Below, in pieces: positions 16,194-26,200 of a stretch of 26,570 bases of DNA. The DNA lies in assembly GCA_934373455.1 (NCBI GenBank), contig CAKRON010000026.1, forward strand, positions 1 to 26,570. The letters run 5' to 3'. How positions within the stretch are numbered: the first letter of the stretch is position 1; every line of letters starts with the position of its first letter. Source of the stretch: an uncultured Marvinbryantia sp. Its GTDB lineage: Bacteria > Bacillota > Clostridia > Lachnospirales > Lachnospiraceae. Under the pieces are notes generated by a model. The model was not told the origin of the DNA, made no database searches, and was given only the letters and a program-made list of their open reading frames with translations. The translations under genes were made by a program, and so were the position numbers.

Positions 16194-17483
16194 TTATTTC
16201 GTTTCCAGTATCTTATCGATGCTGACCAGTTTTACGCTCATTACAAATACCTGTGCTGCCACTGCCAGTTCTTCCGGTGTCGGGAAGGACGGTGCAATAC
16301 GAATATTGCTGTCCTGAGGATCCTTACCATACGGATATGTAGCACCTGCACCAGTCATAACCACTCCGGCTTCTTTTGCCTTTGCTACAATTGCTTTTGC
16401 ACATCCCGGAAGTGCATCAAAGGAAATAAAGTATCCACCCTTTGGTCTGTGCCAGCTTCCGATCTCCAGACCACCAAGTTCTTTATCCAATACATCCAGA
16501 ACTGCTTCAAACTTCGGTCTCAGGATCGCTGCATGTTTCTTCATATGTTCACGCATACCATCCATATCTTTGAAGAAACGAACATGACGCAGCTGATTCA
16601 GCTTATCATGACCGATGGTCTGATAATTCATAAATCTTCTCGCATCTGCCAGGTTTGCTTCTGATGCAGCCATAGCTGCAATACCGGAACCTGGGAAGCT
16701 AACCTTGGATGTAGAAATAAATTTATATACCAGATCTTCATTTCCTGCTTTTTCACATTCAGAGAGAAGCTCCAGAATGACATCCTGATCATCATCGTAT
16801 AAATGATGAATGGAATATGCATTATCCCAGAAAATACGGAAATCCGGCGCTGCTGGTTTCAAATGAGCGAAACGAAGAACTGTTTCATCTGAATAAGAAA
16901 TTCCGGATGGATTTGAATACTTCGGCACACACCAGATGCCCTTGATATAAGGATCTTCAGATACCAGTTTTTCTACCATATCCATATCCGGTCCGGTAGA
17001 AAGAAGCGGTACGTTAATCATCTCAATACCAAAAAATTCTGTAATTCCAAAGTGTCTGTCATATCCTGGTACCGGGCAGATGAATTTTGCCGGTCGATCC
17101 AGTTTGCCCCATGGTGTATGTCCGCACACGCCCATAACCATAGCACGGGCTACTGTATCAAACATAACGTTCAGACTGGAGTTTCCATAAATTAAAATAT
17201 TCTTCTCCGGTACTTCTGACATATCTGCCAGTAACCTTCTTGCTTCAGGGATGCCATCCATAATACCGTAATTTCTACAGTCTACACCACCTTCGCTCAT
17301 CATATCAGAGTCACTGTTTAAGATATCCATCATTCCATTAGACAGATTCAGCTGTGCTGCAGAAGGCTTTCCTCTGGACATATCAAGTTTCAGATTCTTC
17401 TCCTGAATCTCTTTAAACTTCTGCTCCAGCATGTCTTTCTCATGCAACAACTGTTCTTTGCTCATTTCTTTGTAACCAGACAT
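16194..17483 (-). CDS. PLP-dependent aspartate aminotransferase, subgroup Ic (PF12897-type)
   Basis: A 429-residue fold-type I aminotransferase, cytosolic. It matches the MocR-annotated aspartate aminotransferase subgroup that includes M. tuberculosis Rv3722c. Visible motifs are GNSSLNVMFD (100-109), PGYDRHF, NPSG (191-194), WDNAY (219-223, with PLP-ring Asp and Tyr), the Schiff-base lysine K260 in STSKVSFPGSG, and a C-terminal SNIRIAPSFP segment with the carboxylate-binding arginine. The reaction is expected to be aspartate + 2-oxoglutarate to oxaloacetate + glutamate. The frame extends eight codons further to 17507, but GGAGGAAG just before the ATG at 17483 overlaps that extension and fixes the start. 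It follows cysE by 69 bases and ends in its own terminator. Confidence 0.88.
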   Translation of the reverse strand: MSGYKEMSKEQLLHEKDMLEQKFKEIQEKNLKLDMSRGKPSAAQLNLSNGMMDILNSDSDMMSEGGVDCRNYGIMDGIPEARRLLADMSEVPEKNILIYGNSSLNVMFDTVARAMVMGVCGHTPWGKLDRPAKFICPVPGYDRHFGITEFFGIEMINVPLLSTGPDMDMVEKLVSEDPYIKGIWCVPKYSNPSGISYSDETVLRFAHLKPAAPDFRIFWDNAYSIHHLYDDDQDVILELLSECEKAGNEDLVYKFISTSKVSFPGSGIAAMAASEANLADARRFMNYQTIGHDKLNQLRHVRFFKDMDGMREHMKKHAAILRPKFEAVLDVLDKELGGLEIGSWHRPKGGYFISFDALPGCAKAIVAKAKEAGVVMTGAGATYPYGKDPQDSNIRIAPSFPTPEELAVAAQVFVMSVKLVSIDKILETK

Positions 17484-17514
17484 TTTTTCTTCCTCCTCGT
17501 AAAACATATATAAA

Positions 17515-17532
17515 TTGAGAAATAACTCTCAA
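17515..17532 (-). other. Small hairpin between cysE and the aminotransferase gene
   Basis: TTGAGA/TCTCAA arms of 6 bp around a 6-base spacer, followed on the minus strand by an AT-rich stretch. It could be a weak attenuator or processing site. No convincing separate promoter for the aminotransferase was found, so transcription from cysE is likely. Confidence 0.25.
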
Positions 17533-17552
17533 CTATAAACTATGTGATCTTT

Positions 17553-18485
17553 CTAATCGTTCTCAGTGCGGTTAAAGAATCCTTCCTGTCCAAGTTCCTG
17601 AGTCTGGACGCCGCCCTTTAACTTAAACTTCAATTCCGGATTCTTAATGCTGACTCTTGTCTGATCCGGTACGGAAGATGTAATAAAGGCATTACTTCCG
17701 ATTACCGCGCCTTCACCGATTACAGTCTCGCCTCCCAGAATAGACGCTCCTGAATATACCGTAACGTTATCTTTTAATGTCGGATGACGCTTCGTACTGC
17801 GCAGAGACTGTCCGCCCCTCGTAGATAATGCTCCGAGTGTAACTCCCTGATAGATCTTCACATTATTGCCAATCGTTGTTGTCTCACCAACTACTACTCC
17901 GGTTCCATGGTCGATGAAGAAATATTCCCCAATCGTCGCTCCGGGATGTATATCGATTCCTGTCAGATTATGTGCATACTCTGTCATGATACGCGGAATC
18001 ATCGGCACTTTCAGTAAAAACAGTTCATGGGCGATACGATTTACCGTAATCGCAAAGACACCCGGGTAGGAAAAAATGACTTCATCTGTATTAAAAGCTG
18101 CCGGGTCTCCATCATATGCTGCCTGCACATCCTTCGCCAGCATTCCTCTGATCTCAGGTATTCTCATCAAAAACTGTTCTGTCTTTTCTGCTGCCTTCTC
18201 TCTTGCCTCTTTTTCAGAAAGGGCATCACCTGACACATACTTCAAAGCCTTCTTGATCTGCTTTGTCAGATTATACTGAATATCTTCTATTAAATCCCCT
18301 ACGTAGTATTTCACGCTGTCCCCACTAAGTTTTTTCGGGCTGAAATACCCGGGAAACAAAACTTTTCTCACATTCCCCAGAATATCTATAATCACTTCTC
18401 GATTCAGATGATTCTCTGAATCAATGTTACTGATAATCGGATACTCTTTGTAATTTTCCAATATTGATGTTACCAGTCTGTCCAT
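17553..18485 (-). CDS. cysE: Serine O-acetyltransferase (CysE/EpsC type)
   Basis: This enzyme makes O-acetylserine from serine and acetyl-CoA, the committed step to cysteine. The 310-residue protein has an N-terminal helical domain and, from about residue 170, a left-handed beta-helix of hexapeptide repeats ([36 protein letters not shown]). Catalytic residues H180, D192 and H193 and the KRHP loop (H234) are present. The length fits the longer EpsC/SAT form rather than the ~270-residue E. coli type. The longest frame begins at 18563, but that is upstream of the predicted promoter; the ATG at 18485 follows GGAGG at a short 4-base distance and gives the expected N-terminus. The aminotransferase gene lies downstream. 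Confidence 0.93.
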   Translation of the reverse strand: MDRLVTSILENYKEYPIISNIDSENHLNREVIIDILGNVRKVLFPGYFSPKKLSGDSVKYYVGDLIEDIQYNLTKQIKKALKYVSGDALSEKEAREKAAEKTEQFLMRIPEIRGMLAKDVQAAYDGDPAAFNTDEVIFSYPGVFAITVNRIAHELFLLKVPMIPRIMTEYAHNLTGIDIHPGATIGEYFFIDHGTGVVVGETTTIGNNVKIYQGVTLGALSTRGGQSLRSTKRHPTLKDNVTVYSGASILGGETVIGEGAVIGSNAFITSSVPDQTRVSIKNPELKFKLKGGVQTQELGQEGFFNRTEND

Positions 18486-18523
18486 ACATCCTCCATAACT
18501 TCTAAAACGCATCATTACTAGGG

Positions 18524-18553
18524 AGTATAGCACATTTGTTTTCAGATATGCAA
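18524..18553 (-). promoter_or_regulatory. Candidate sigma-A promoter of cysE
   Basis: Minus strand: TTGCAT (18548-18553), 18-bp spacer, extended -10 TGC-TATACT (18524-18529). The expected start near 18517 leaves a leader of about 30 bases, too short for a T-box or S-box riboswitch. Confidence 0.5.
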
Positions 18554-18610
18554 GAATTCTCATTGTTCCTGTTATTAAAAATTTTCGAGTAAAATATATA
18601 AATTTTCTGC

Positions 18611-18639
18611 TTGACAGAATTTCTTCTATCTATTATAAT
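18611..18639 (+). promoter_or_regulatory. Perfect consensus promoter of the tRNA pair
   Basis: TTGACA (18611-18616), 17-bp spacer, TATAAT (18634-18639), 39 bases upstream of tRNA-Phe. This is the form expected for strongly expressed stable RNA genes. Confidence 0.87.
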
Positions 18640-18678
18640 ATTTGTTGTTGAAGCGGTACGAGAGTATTTCTTTTACAA

Positions 18679-18751
<73 letters not shown>

Positions 18752-18783
18752 TTTGATTCACATCAATGTTTCATATATTATTT

Positions 18784-18854
18784 GCGGGTGTAGTTCAATG
18801 GTAGAACACCAGCCTTCCAAGCTGGATACGTGGGTTCGATTCCCATCACCCGCT
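18784..18854 (+). tRNA. tRNA-Gly (anticodon TCC)
   Basis: A complete 71-base cloverleaf: acceptor stem GCGGGTG/CACCCGC, short D-arm GTTCAATGGTAGAAC, anticodon stem CCAGC/GCTGG with loop CTTCCAA (anticodon TCC), and T-arm GTGGG-TTCGATT-CCCAT. The discriminator is T and CCA is not encoded. It follows tRNA-Phe by 32 bases and is probably transcribed with it. Confidence 0.97.
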
Positions 18855-18872
18855 TTTTTCATGTCCGAAAAT

Positions 18873-18927
18873 ATCTCAAGGCAGTAGTTTTCTACAATTG
18901 CAAAACCACTGCCTTGAGATTCTTTTT
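18873..18927 (+). terminator. Terminator of the tRNA operon, probably bidirectional
   Basis: 19-base arms (18873-18891 and 18902-18920) pair at 18 of 19 positions around a 10-base loop, followed by TCTTTTT. The T-tail overlaps the end of the convergent spoIIQ gene. The opposite strand has ATATTTT after the hairpin, so it can also end the spoIIQ transcript. Confidence 0.83.
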
Positions 18928-19741
18928 ATTCCAGATAAAGACACGGATCGATAATCTCTCCATCTTTCTTCATTGCAAAATACAGATTACTTCCTTCTTC
19001 ACAATAATATTTCGTCGGTTCACTGATATACCCAAGAAGTTGTCCCTGTTCTACCACGTCGCCTTCCGCTACTGCAAGCTCTTTTAATTCTCCGTAAATC
19101 AGTTCATAATTATTTCCGATATTCATTGTAACAGTTGTTCCGGTTTCTTCATTAACGGAAATTTGTTCCACAATTCCTTTGGCTGATGCTACTACCGGAT
19201 TTCCAGCCGCACTGCCTATAATCAATGCCGGATTATATTTGTATTCGTTTAGTGTCTTGAAATATACCGTTCCGTCCATACTGTAATCCATCAGGATTGT
19301 TCCTGCTGCCGGCCAGGAAAGACTGTCATCCTCTGAAAATTGTACTGTCGGTGATATCACACTTCCGGACAATACAGAAGCTGCCTCCTGTTCTGTTTCC
19401 TCTTCTGTTTCCTTTTTGTTCGTCTCTTTTTGGTCCGCTGCTTTTTGATTCTCTGCTTTTTCATTCATTGCTTTCTCTTTTGTTGCTTTTTCCTGCCCTT
19501 CTTTTTCCTCCGTTTTCTCTGCCGCAATATCGGCATTTCCAGAAAGAACAGCTGACGCATCCTGTTTTTCCTCTGTGTTATGAGACAGCTCCGTCTCTGT
19601 CTCTGTTTTCATTTCTGTCTCAGGAGTAAGCGGATAACTTGTCCGATAGGAAGCAAATGCCACAATTCCCACCAGTACAAGGGTAAGCACTCCAAGTGTT
19701 CCCTGTTTTCTGATAAAATTAAATCCTTTTCCATTCTGCAT
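18926..19741 (-). CDS. spoIIQ: SpoIIQ-like stage II sporulation protein with degenerate LytM/M23 domain
   Basis: SpoIIQ is the forespore membrane protein that contacts SpoIIIAH during engulfment. This 271-residue protein has one N-terminal membrane segment (about 15-32), a K/E-rich linker (about 78-120) flanked by two ASxVLSG-type motifs (62-68, 121-126), and a C-terminal LytM-fold domain (about 143-271). Aligned by eye to active M23 enzymes, the zinc positions are replaced: N170 for His and I174 for Asp of HxGxD, E218 in YGEL for His, and NLYF (N252, Y254) for HLHF. It is therefore probably not a peptidase, like B. subtilis SpoIIQ. The start at 19741 follows GAGGTGAG; the longer frame to 19810 lacks support. 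Adjacency to spoIID supports the assignment over a generic M23 protein. Confidence 0.85.
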   Translation of the reverse strand: MQNGKGFNFIRKQGTLGVLTLVLVGIVAFASYRTSYPLTPETEMKTETETELSHNTEEKQDASAVLSGNADIAAEKTEEKEGQEKATKEKAMNEKAENQKAADQKETNKKETEEETEQEAASVLSGSVISPTVQFSEDDSLSWPAAGTILMDYSMDGTVYFKTLNEYKYNPALIIGSAAGNPVVASAKGIVEQISVNEETGTTVTMNIGNNYELIYGELKELAVAEGDVVEQGQLLGYISEPTKYYCEEGSNLYFAMKKDGEIIDPCLYLE

Positions 19742-19774
19742 AATTCTCACCTCGTAATGAACTTGTTCTATCTG

Positions 19775-19803
19775 TAGCTTTGCCATTTCCGAGTGAAATA
19801 TAC
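19775..19803 (-). promoter_or_regulatory. Candidate sigma-F promoter of spoIIQ
   Basis: Minus strand: GTATA (19799-19803), 14-bp spacer, GGCAAAGCTA (19775-19784). The Bacillus forespore sigma-F consensus is GYWTA-N15-GGNRANANTW; the -35 fits fully and six of seven fixed -10 positions fit, with the spacer one base short. It lies in the 77-base gap between spoIID and spoIIQ. Confidence 0.42.
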
Positions 19804-19818
19804 AGGACACATGAAATT

Positions 19819-20679
19819 TTACAATTCTGATAAATTCTCCAATTTCGTTTTATCAAAAAAATATGCCAGTATTTCCTGATATTGTGTACCGTTTTCTGCC
19901 AGTTTCTGTGCCGTATACTGACTCATTCCGAGTCCATGTCCGACGCCATATGTAGTTACAAATACCCCATCTCCATTTTTCTCAATTCGAAAGTTCGAAG
20001 ATGGCAGCCCCAGCTGAATCCGAAATTCCTCACCGGACATTTCCGTCTCACCAAGCTTCAGTCTCAGCACATATCCGGCGCTGTCCCTTTCCTCTATTTC
20101 CATTGCCCTCCAGGAATCATCGATTTGTATGGTTCGCTTATAATCCGTTGCATTTTTATCTCCGGGACATGCTTTGGACTTCAAATACTCATAATCTTCT
20201 GAATGAAAAACTTCCTGTCCCTCTCTTGTCTGACCGGCACTGATTTTATGATACGACGCCATAATAGGTTTATCCTGACAGGTAAGTATCTGTCCCTTTG
20301 TTTCTTTCTGTGCTTTTCGAAACTTCTTTCCTGCTCCCTGAAGTTCCAGTTCTGTCAATGATTTTCGTTCTTTTTCTCTTATTTTGCCTTCCATCAACTG
20401 TCTGTAGGCATTCGTACGTATCAATACCATTTGTGCCTTAACCGCTTCTTCCTGCGTATCTGCCGGAAGCTCTGCTGCTGTTACTTCCAGTACATATTCT
20501 TCCAAACTGATTTCTTCTGTCTCTTCCCCCGATTTTACTGAAATATATCTGGTTTCGCTTTGTATCTTTTCATAAATCTGATTCATCTTGCTATGCAGCA
20601 GCATAGTGAGCATCCAAGGCAATACAACCACTACCAACAGCACTGTCAAAATCTGTTCTGTAAATAATTTCAGCTTCAT
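19819..20679 (-). CDS. spoIID: SpoIID, stage II sporulation peptidoglycan lytic transglycosylase
   Basis: SpoIID is the mother-cell membrane enzyme that thins peptidoglycan during engulfment. The 286-residue protein has an N-terminal membrane segment (about 7-28), the SpoIID motif LEEYVLEVTAAELPA with catalytic E70, the SYHKISAGQT segment, and the C-terminal VGHGLGMSQYTAQKLA motif. The ATG at 20679 follows GGAGGG by six bases; the longer frame to 20748 has no ribosome binding site and would overlap the promoter. A sigma-E-like promoter lies just upstream. spoIIQ follows 77 bases downstream, as in other Clostridia. Confidence 0.95.
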   Translation of the reverse strand: MKLKLFTEQILTVLLVVVVLPWMLTMLLHSKMNQIYEKIQSETRYISVKSGEETEEISLEEYVLEVTAAELPADTQEEAVKAQMVLIRTNAYRQLMEGKIREKERKSLTELELQGAGKKFRKAQKETKGQILTCQDKPIMASYHKISAGQTREGQEVFHSEDYEYLKSKACPGDKNATDYKRTIQIDDSWRAMEIEERDSAGYVLRLKLGETEMSGEEFRIQLGLPSSNFRIEKNGDGVFVTTYGVGHGLGMSQYTAQKLAENGTQYQEILAYFFDKTKLENLSEL

Positions 20680-20697
20680 ATCATACCCTCCCAAAGT

Positions 20698-20726
20698 ATT
20701 GTATGAAATGAATGTTTGCGTTATAC
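20698..20726 (-). promoter_or_regulatory. Candidate sigma-E promoter of spoIID
   Basis: Minus strand: GTATAAC (20720-20726), 14-bp spacer, CATACAAT (20698-20705). The -10 is an exact match to the sigma-E consensus CATACAHT; the -35 keeps the central ATA. It begins right after the glgP terminator. Confidence 0.48.
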
Positions 20727-20728
20727 AC

Positions 20729-20771
20729 AAAAAAGAGACTTTGCACACCTAAAATGTGTAAAGCCTCTTTT
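20729..20771 (-). terminator. Terminator of the ileS-glgP transcript
   Basis: Minus strand: 17-base arms (20755-20771 and 20731-20747) with two mismatches and a 7-base loop, ending in six T. It starts 24 bases after the glgP stop codon and immediately precedes the spoIID promoter. Confidence 0.78.
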
Positions 20772-20794
20772 CCATCATTTAGAAATTCTTTAAA

Positions 20795-23260
20795 TTATTT
20801 TACTTTCAGAGTTTCTTTGTCCAGATGCCAGATTTCATCTACATACTGCTGGATCGTTCTGTCTGATGTGAACTTACCGCTGCATGCAGTGTTCATCATT
20901 GCCATCTTAGCCCATCCTGCTTCATCTCTGTATGCCTCTTCAACACGCTTCTGCGCTTCTGCATAAGAACGGAAATCAGCAAGAATGAAGTAAGTATCTG
21001 CACGGTCACTGCTCTTAGTGTTCAGTAATGAATCATAAATCTCACGGAATCTTTCCGGATCATCCGGTGCATATTCTCCATTGATCAGCTGCATCAGCAC
21101 ACGTCTGATATCCTGATCACTGTTGAAGATATTTTCTGGATGATATCCACCGTTCTGTTCATAATTAATAACTTCATCAGAAGAAAGTCCAAAGATAAAT
21201 GCATTTTCTTTTCCAACTTCTTCTACGATCTCCACGTTAGCACCATCCATAGTTCCCAGTGTCGGAGCACCATTCAGCATAAACTTCATGTTTCCTGTTC
21301 CGGATGCTTCTTTGGAAGCTGTGGAAATCTGTTCAGACACATCTGCTGCTGCAAAGATCCATTCAGCATTGGATACACGATAGTCTTCAATAAAGACTAC
21401 TTTCAGTTTATTCTTAATAGACGCATCGTTGTTAATCACATCTGCTACAGAATTGATCAGCTTGATGGTCAGTTTTGCACGTCTGTAGCCTGCTGCTGCC
21501 TTCGCACCAAAGATAAAGGTTCTTGGATAGAAATCCATCTCCGGATGATCTTTGATCTGATTGTACAGATACATTACATGAAGAATGTTCAGTAACTGAC
21601 GTTTGTATTCATGAAGTCTCTTAACCTGTACATCAAAGATGGAACGTGGATCTACTTCGATACCATTATGTTCCAGAATATATTTTGCCAGACGCACTTT
21701 ATTCTGGTATTTGATGTTCATGAATTCCTGCTGTGCCTTTGGATCATCCACATATACTTTCAGTTTAGAGATCTGTGGCAGATCTGTGATCCATTCATCG
21801 CCGATATGTTCTGTTACCCAGGATGCCAGCAATGGATTGCCGTGAAGCAGGAAACGTCTCTGAGTGATACCGTTTGTCTTATTGTTGAACTTCTCTGGCA
21901 TCATTTCATAGAAATCTTTTAATTCCTGATGCTTCAGAATTTCGGTATGCAGCTGTGCCACACCATTTACGGAATAACCTGCTGCGATTGCAAGGTGTGC
22001 CATCTTCACCTGTCCGTCAAAGATAATTGCCATCTTGCGGACTTTTTCAAAATCACCCGGATATTTTGCTTCAATCTGTGCTACAAAACGGCGGTTGATC
22101 TCTTCAATAATCTGGTATACACGAGGAAGCAGTCTGGAGAACAGCTCGATTGGCCATTTTTCCAGAGCTTCAGACATAATCGTGTGGTTGGTGTATGCAC
22201 AAGTCTTTGTGGTAACTTCCCATGCTTCATCCCAGGTCAGGCCTTCTTCATCCAGAAGAATACGCATCAATTCTGCTACTGCGACTGTCGGATGTGTATC
22301 ATTTAACTGGAATGTTGCTTTTTCATAGAATTTACGCACATCATCATGATTCTTTTTATATTTTGCAATTGCTTCCTGTACACTTGCAGAAATAAAGAAA
22401 TACTGCTGTTTCAGACGCAGCTCTTTTCCTGCATAGTGGTTATCATTTGGATACAGAACTTCTACAATGTTACGTGCCAGGTTTTCCTGCTCTACTGCCT
22501 TGCGGTAATCACCTTTATCAAAAGAATCCAGCTGGAATTCACTGATTGCTTCTGCATCCCAGATACGTAAGGTATTTACAATGTTATTGTTATAACCAAC
22601 GATTGGGAAATCATATGGGATCGCACGTACAGACTGGTAACCTTCCTGTTTGTAATAGTTGCGTCCTGTCTTTTCATCATATTCTACGCGGACATATCCA
22701 CCAAATTTAACTTCTTTTGCATATTCCGGACGACGCAGTTCGAATGGATTGCCATTCTTGAGCCAGTTATCCGGAACTTCTACCTGATAACCATCCTCGA
22801 TCTTCTGTTTGAACATACCATAACGGTAACGAATACCACATCCATATGCCGGATAGCCCAATGTTGCCAGAGAATCCAGAAAGCATGCTGCCAGACGTCC
22901 CAGACCACCATTACCAAGTGCTGCATCTGGTTCCTGATCTTCGATTACATTAATGTCAAGACCGATCTCTTCCAGTGCCTCTTTTACTTCATCGTAAATG
23001 GTAAGATTGATCATGTTATTTCCAAGTGCACGACCCATCAGGAATTCCATAGACATGTAATATACATACTTTGGATCGTCTTTTTCATACTGTTCCTGAG
23101 TTGCCAGCCAGTTTTCAATGATTTCATCTTTTACCGCATAAGATACTGCCTGAAAGATCTGCTGCTGTGTTGCTTCTTCCAGATTCTTACGGTATAAAGC
23201 CTTTACATTTGCTTTTACTTCTCTGATAAACTCTTTTTTATTAAACTTCTTAGCTGTCAT
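20795..23260 (-). CDS. glgP: Glycogen/maltodextrin phosphorylase (GT35)
   Basis: A PLP-dependent phosphorylase that releases glucose-1-phosphate from glycogen or maltodextrins with inorganic phosphate. At 821 residues it has full family length. It shows YYMSMEFLMGRAL near residue 70, LGNGGLGRLAACFLDS (115-130), GYGIRYRYG-type sequence around 140, VQVKRLHEYKRQ (about 544-555), and the PLP site EASGTGNMKF with K659 followed by GTMDGANVEI. GGAGAAG precedes the ATG at 23260. It lies 29 bases after ileS with no promoter visible between them, so co-transcription is likely. Whether it prefers glycogen or maltodextrin cannot be read here, so glgP is used in the general sense. Confidence 0.95.
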   Translation of the reverse strand: MTAKKFNKKEFIREVKANVKALYRKNLEEATQQQIFQAVSYAVKDEIIENWLATQEQYEKDDPKYVYYMSMEFLMGRALGNNMINLTIYDEVKEALEEIGLDINVIEDQEPDAALGNGGLGRLAACFLDSLATLGYPAYGCGIRYRYGMFKQKIEDGYQVEVPDNWLKNGNPFELRRPEYAKEVKFGGYVRVEYDEKTGRNYYKQEGYQSVRAIPYDFPIVGYNNNIVNTLRIWDAEAISEFQLDSFDKGDYRKAVEQENLARNIVEVLYPNDNHYAGKELRLKQQYFFISASVQEAIAKYKKNHDDVRKFYEKATFQLNDTHPTVAVAELMRILLDEEGLTWDEAWEVTTKTCAYTNHTIMSEALEKWPIELFSRLLPRVYQIIEEINRRFVAQIEAKYPGDFEKVRKMAIIFDGQVKMAHLAIAAGYSVNGVAQLHTEILKHQELKDFYEMMPEKFNNKTNGITQRRFLLHGNPLLASWVTEHIGDEWITDLPQISKLKVYVDDPKAQQEFMNIKYQNKVRLAKYILEHNGIEVDPRSIFDVQVKRLHEYKRQLLNILHVMYLYNQIKDHPEMDFYPRTFIFGAKAAAGYRRAKLTIKLINSVADVINNDASIKNKLKVVFIEDYRVSNAEWIFAAADVSEQISTASKEASGTGNMKFMLNGAPTLGTMDGANVEIVEEVGKENAFIFGLSSDEVINYEQNGGYHPENIFNSDQDIRRVLMQLINGEYAPDDPERFREIYDSLLNTKSSDRADTYFILADFRSYAEAQKRVEEAYRDEAGWAKMAMMNTACSGKFTSDRTIQQYVDEIWHLDKETLKVK

Positions 23261-23289
23261 TCGCTTCTCCCTTCGTTTGTCGTTACTGT

Positions 23290-26200
23290 TTACTGCTTTT
23301 CAACAGCCATGGTAACTTTCTCACCATTGATATTCCATTCTTTTTCATATCCGCTGGTGCTGCCGAGTACGATGTCATTTGCCAGTACTGCAGATTCGAT
23401 CTCCTCTTTGTGGGCACTTAAGATCTTCTCGATCTTTTCATTTCCCTTCGCATAGACAAGAATTCTGTCCATCACCTGGAAGTCTGCTTCTTTTCTCATT
23501 GTCTGTACTTTGCTGATCAGCTCATTGACAAATCCTTCTTCAATCAGTTCCGGAGTCAGCTTGATCTCAAGAACTACGGTCACTTCATTGTCCTGTTCTG
23601 TTACGTAGTCCTCAGACTGTGCTGTTTCAATCAGCAGATCATCACTTGTTAATACTACATCAGTATCGCCTGCAATGTCAAGGTGAAGGGCACCTGTCTC
23701 CTTGAGTTCCTTCATTGCTGCCTGACCATCCAGAGAGGATAACTGCTGACGGATTGCGCCAAGAAGTTTGCCATATTTTGGTCCTACTGTCTTTAACTGT
23801 GGTTTAAATGTATAGGATACAAAATTGTCTACCTCTTCTGTAAAGGTAACCTGTTTGCTGTTTAATTCATCGCGAATAATATCGGTAAAATATTCAGACA
23901 GTACTTTTGGAGCTTTTACATACATATTGGCGATCGGCTGTCTGTTCTTTACATTGGCTGCATTTCTTGCTGCACGGCCAAGAACAACGATTTTCAATAC
24001 TTCATCCATATTTGCTTCCAGTTCCGGATCAATGTGTGCTTCATCTGCAACTGGGAAATCACAGAGATGTACACTTTCCGGTGCTGTCTTATCAATACTG
24101 CATACCAGATTCTGGTAAATCTGTTCTGTCATGAATGGGATCATCGGTGCAGCTGCTTTTGCCACATTTACCAGAGCTGTATACAGAGTCATATACGCAT
24201 TGATCTTATCCTGCTCCATTCCCTTTGCCCAGAAACGTTCACGGCTGCGGCGTACATACCAGTTACTGCAGTCATCTACAAATTCCTGAAGAGCTCTTGC
24301 AGTTTCCGGAATCTTATATGCTGCCAGATTCGCATCTACTATCTTGATCATTGTGTTCATTTTGGAAAGCAGCCACTTATCCATTACAGATAACTTATCA
24401 TAATCCAATGTATATTTCGTTGCATCGAATTCATCAATATTGGCATACAGTACAAAGAATGCATAAGTATTCCACAGAGTACCCATGAACTTACGCTGTC
24501 CTTCCTGCACTGCTTTTCCATGAAAACGATTTGGCAGCCACGGTGCACTGTTAATATAGAAATACCAGCGAATCGCATCTGCTCCGTATTTTTCCAGTGC
24601 GTCAAACGGATCAACCGCATTTCCTTTGGATTTACTCATCTTCTGTCCGTTTTCATCCTGTACATGTCCCAGAACGATAACGTTCTCATAAGGTGCTTTG
24701 TTGAATAACAGTGTGGACTCTGCCAAAAGGGAATAGAACCATCCACGAGTCTGGTCTACTGCCTCTGAGATAAACTTTGCAGGGAACTGTTTTTCAAATA
24801 CATCTTTATTTTCAAATGGATAGTGATGCTGTGCAAATGGCATTGCTCCTGAGTCAAACCAGCAGTCAATTACTTCCGGTACACGGTGCATCTCTTTTCC
24901 ACATTCCGGACACTTGATTGTGATTTCATCAATATAAGGTCTGTGAAGTTCTACCGTCTTTGCTGCTTCATTTCCGCTCATTTCAAAGAGTTCCTGACGG
25001 CTTCCGATGGAATGCATATGACCACATTCACATTCCCAGATATTCAGCGGAGTTCCCCAGTAACGGTTACGGGAGATTCCCCAGTCCTGTACGTTCTCCA
25101 GCCAGTCACCGAAACGTCCCTTTCCGATGCTTTCCGGGATCCAGTTGATGGTATTGTTGTTACGAATCAGATCGTCTTTCACTGCTGTCATCTTGATAAA
25201 CCAGGATTCACGTGCATAGTAAATCAGAGGAGTATCACATCTCCAGCAGTGTGGATATTCATGTTCAAACTTCGGAGCGTCAAACAGAAGTCCTCTTGCT
25301 TCCAGATCTTTTAACACTTCAGGGTCTGCCTTCTTTACAAACAGTCCGGCAAACGGTGTTTCTTCTGTCATTTCACCTTTTCCGTTTACAAACTGTACAA
25401 ATGGCAGATCATAATGGCGTCCTACCTTGGCATCGTCTTCACCAAATGCAGGTGCAATATGAACAACTCCGGTACCATCGGTCAGTGTTACGTAAGTATC
25501 ACAGGTAACAAAATGGCACTTCTTATGCTGCTTTTCTGCCGCATCTGCTGCACACTGATATAATGGTTCGTATTCTTTGTATTCCAAATCCGTTCCTTTG
25601 TATGTTTCCAGTACTTCATAAGCCGGAGTTTCTTCTGTTCCCAGAGGTCCGAGGATCTTATCCAACAGTGCTTCTGCCATATAGTAAGTATAACCGTCTG
25701 CTGCTTTTACTTTCACATAAGTCTCATCCGGGTTCACGCAAAGTGCCAGGTTCGATGGCAGTGTCCATGGTGTAGTTGTCCATGCAAGGATATATGCATC
25801 TTCACCTTTTACTTTAAAACGAACGACTGCAGAACGTTCTTTAACAGTTTTATATCCCTGAGCAACTTCCTGTGCAGAAAGCGGAGTACCGCAGCGAGGA
25901 CAATAAGGAACAATCTTGAATCCTTTATATAAAAGCTTCTTATTCCAGATCTCTTTTAAAGCCCACCATTCAGATTCAATATAATCATCATGGTAAGTAA
26001 CGTATGGGTTATCCATATCAGCCCAGAAACCTACTGTACCGGAGAAATCTTCCCACATGCCTTTGTATTTCCAGACACTTTCTTTACATTTGTCGATAAA
26101 TGGTACCAAACCGTATTCTTCGATCTGCTCTTTTCCATCCAGTCCCAACATCTTTTCTACTTCCAGCTCAACAGGAAGTCCATGGGTATCCCATCCTGCT

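Noticed and set aside
18926..19741. Active M23 endopeptidase
   Set aside because: The zinc-binding HxGxD and HxH motifs are replaced, and the spoIID neighbour supports SpoIIQ.
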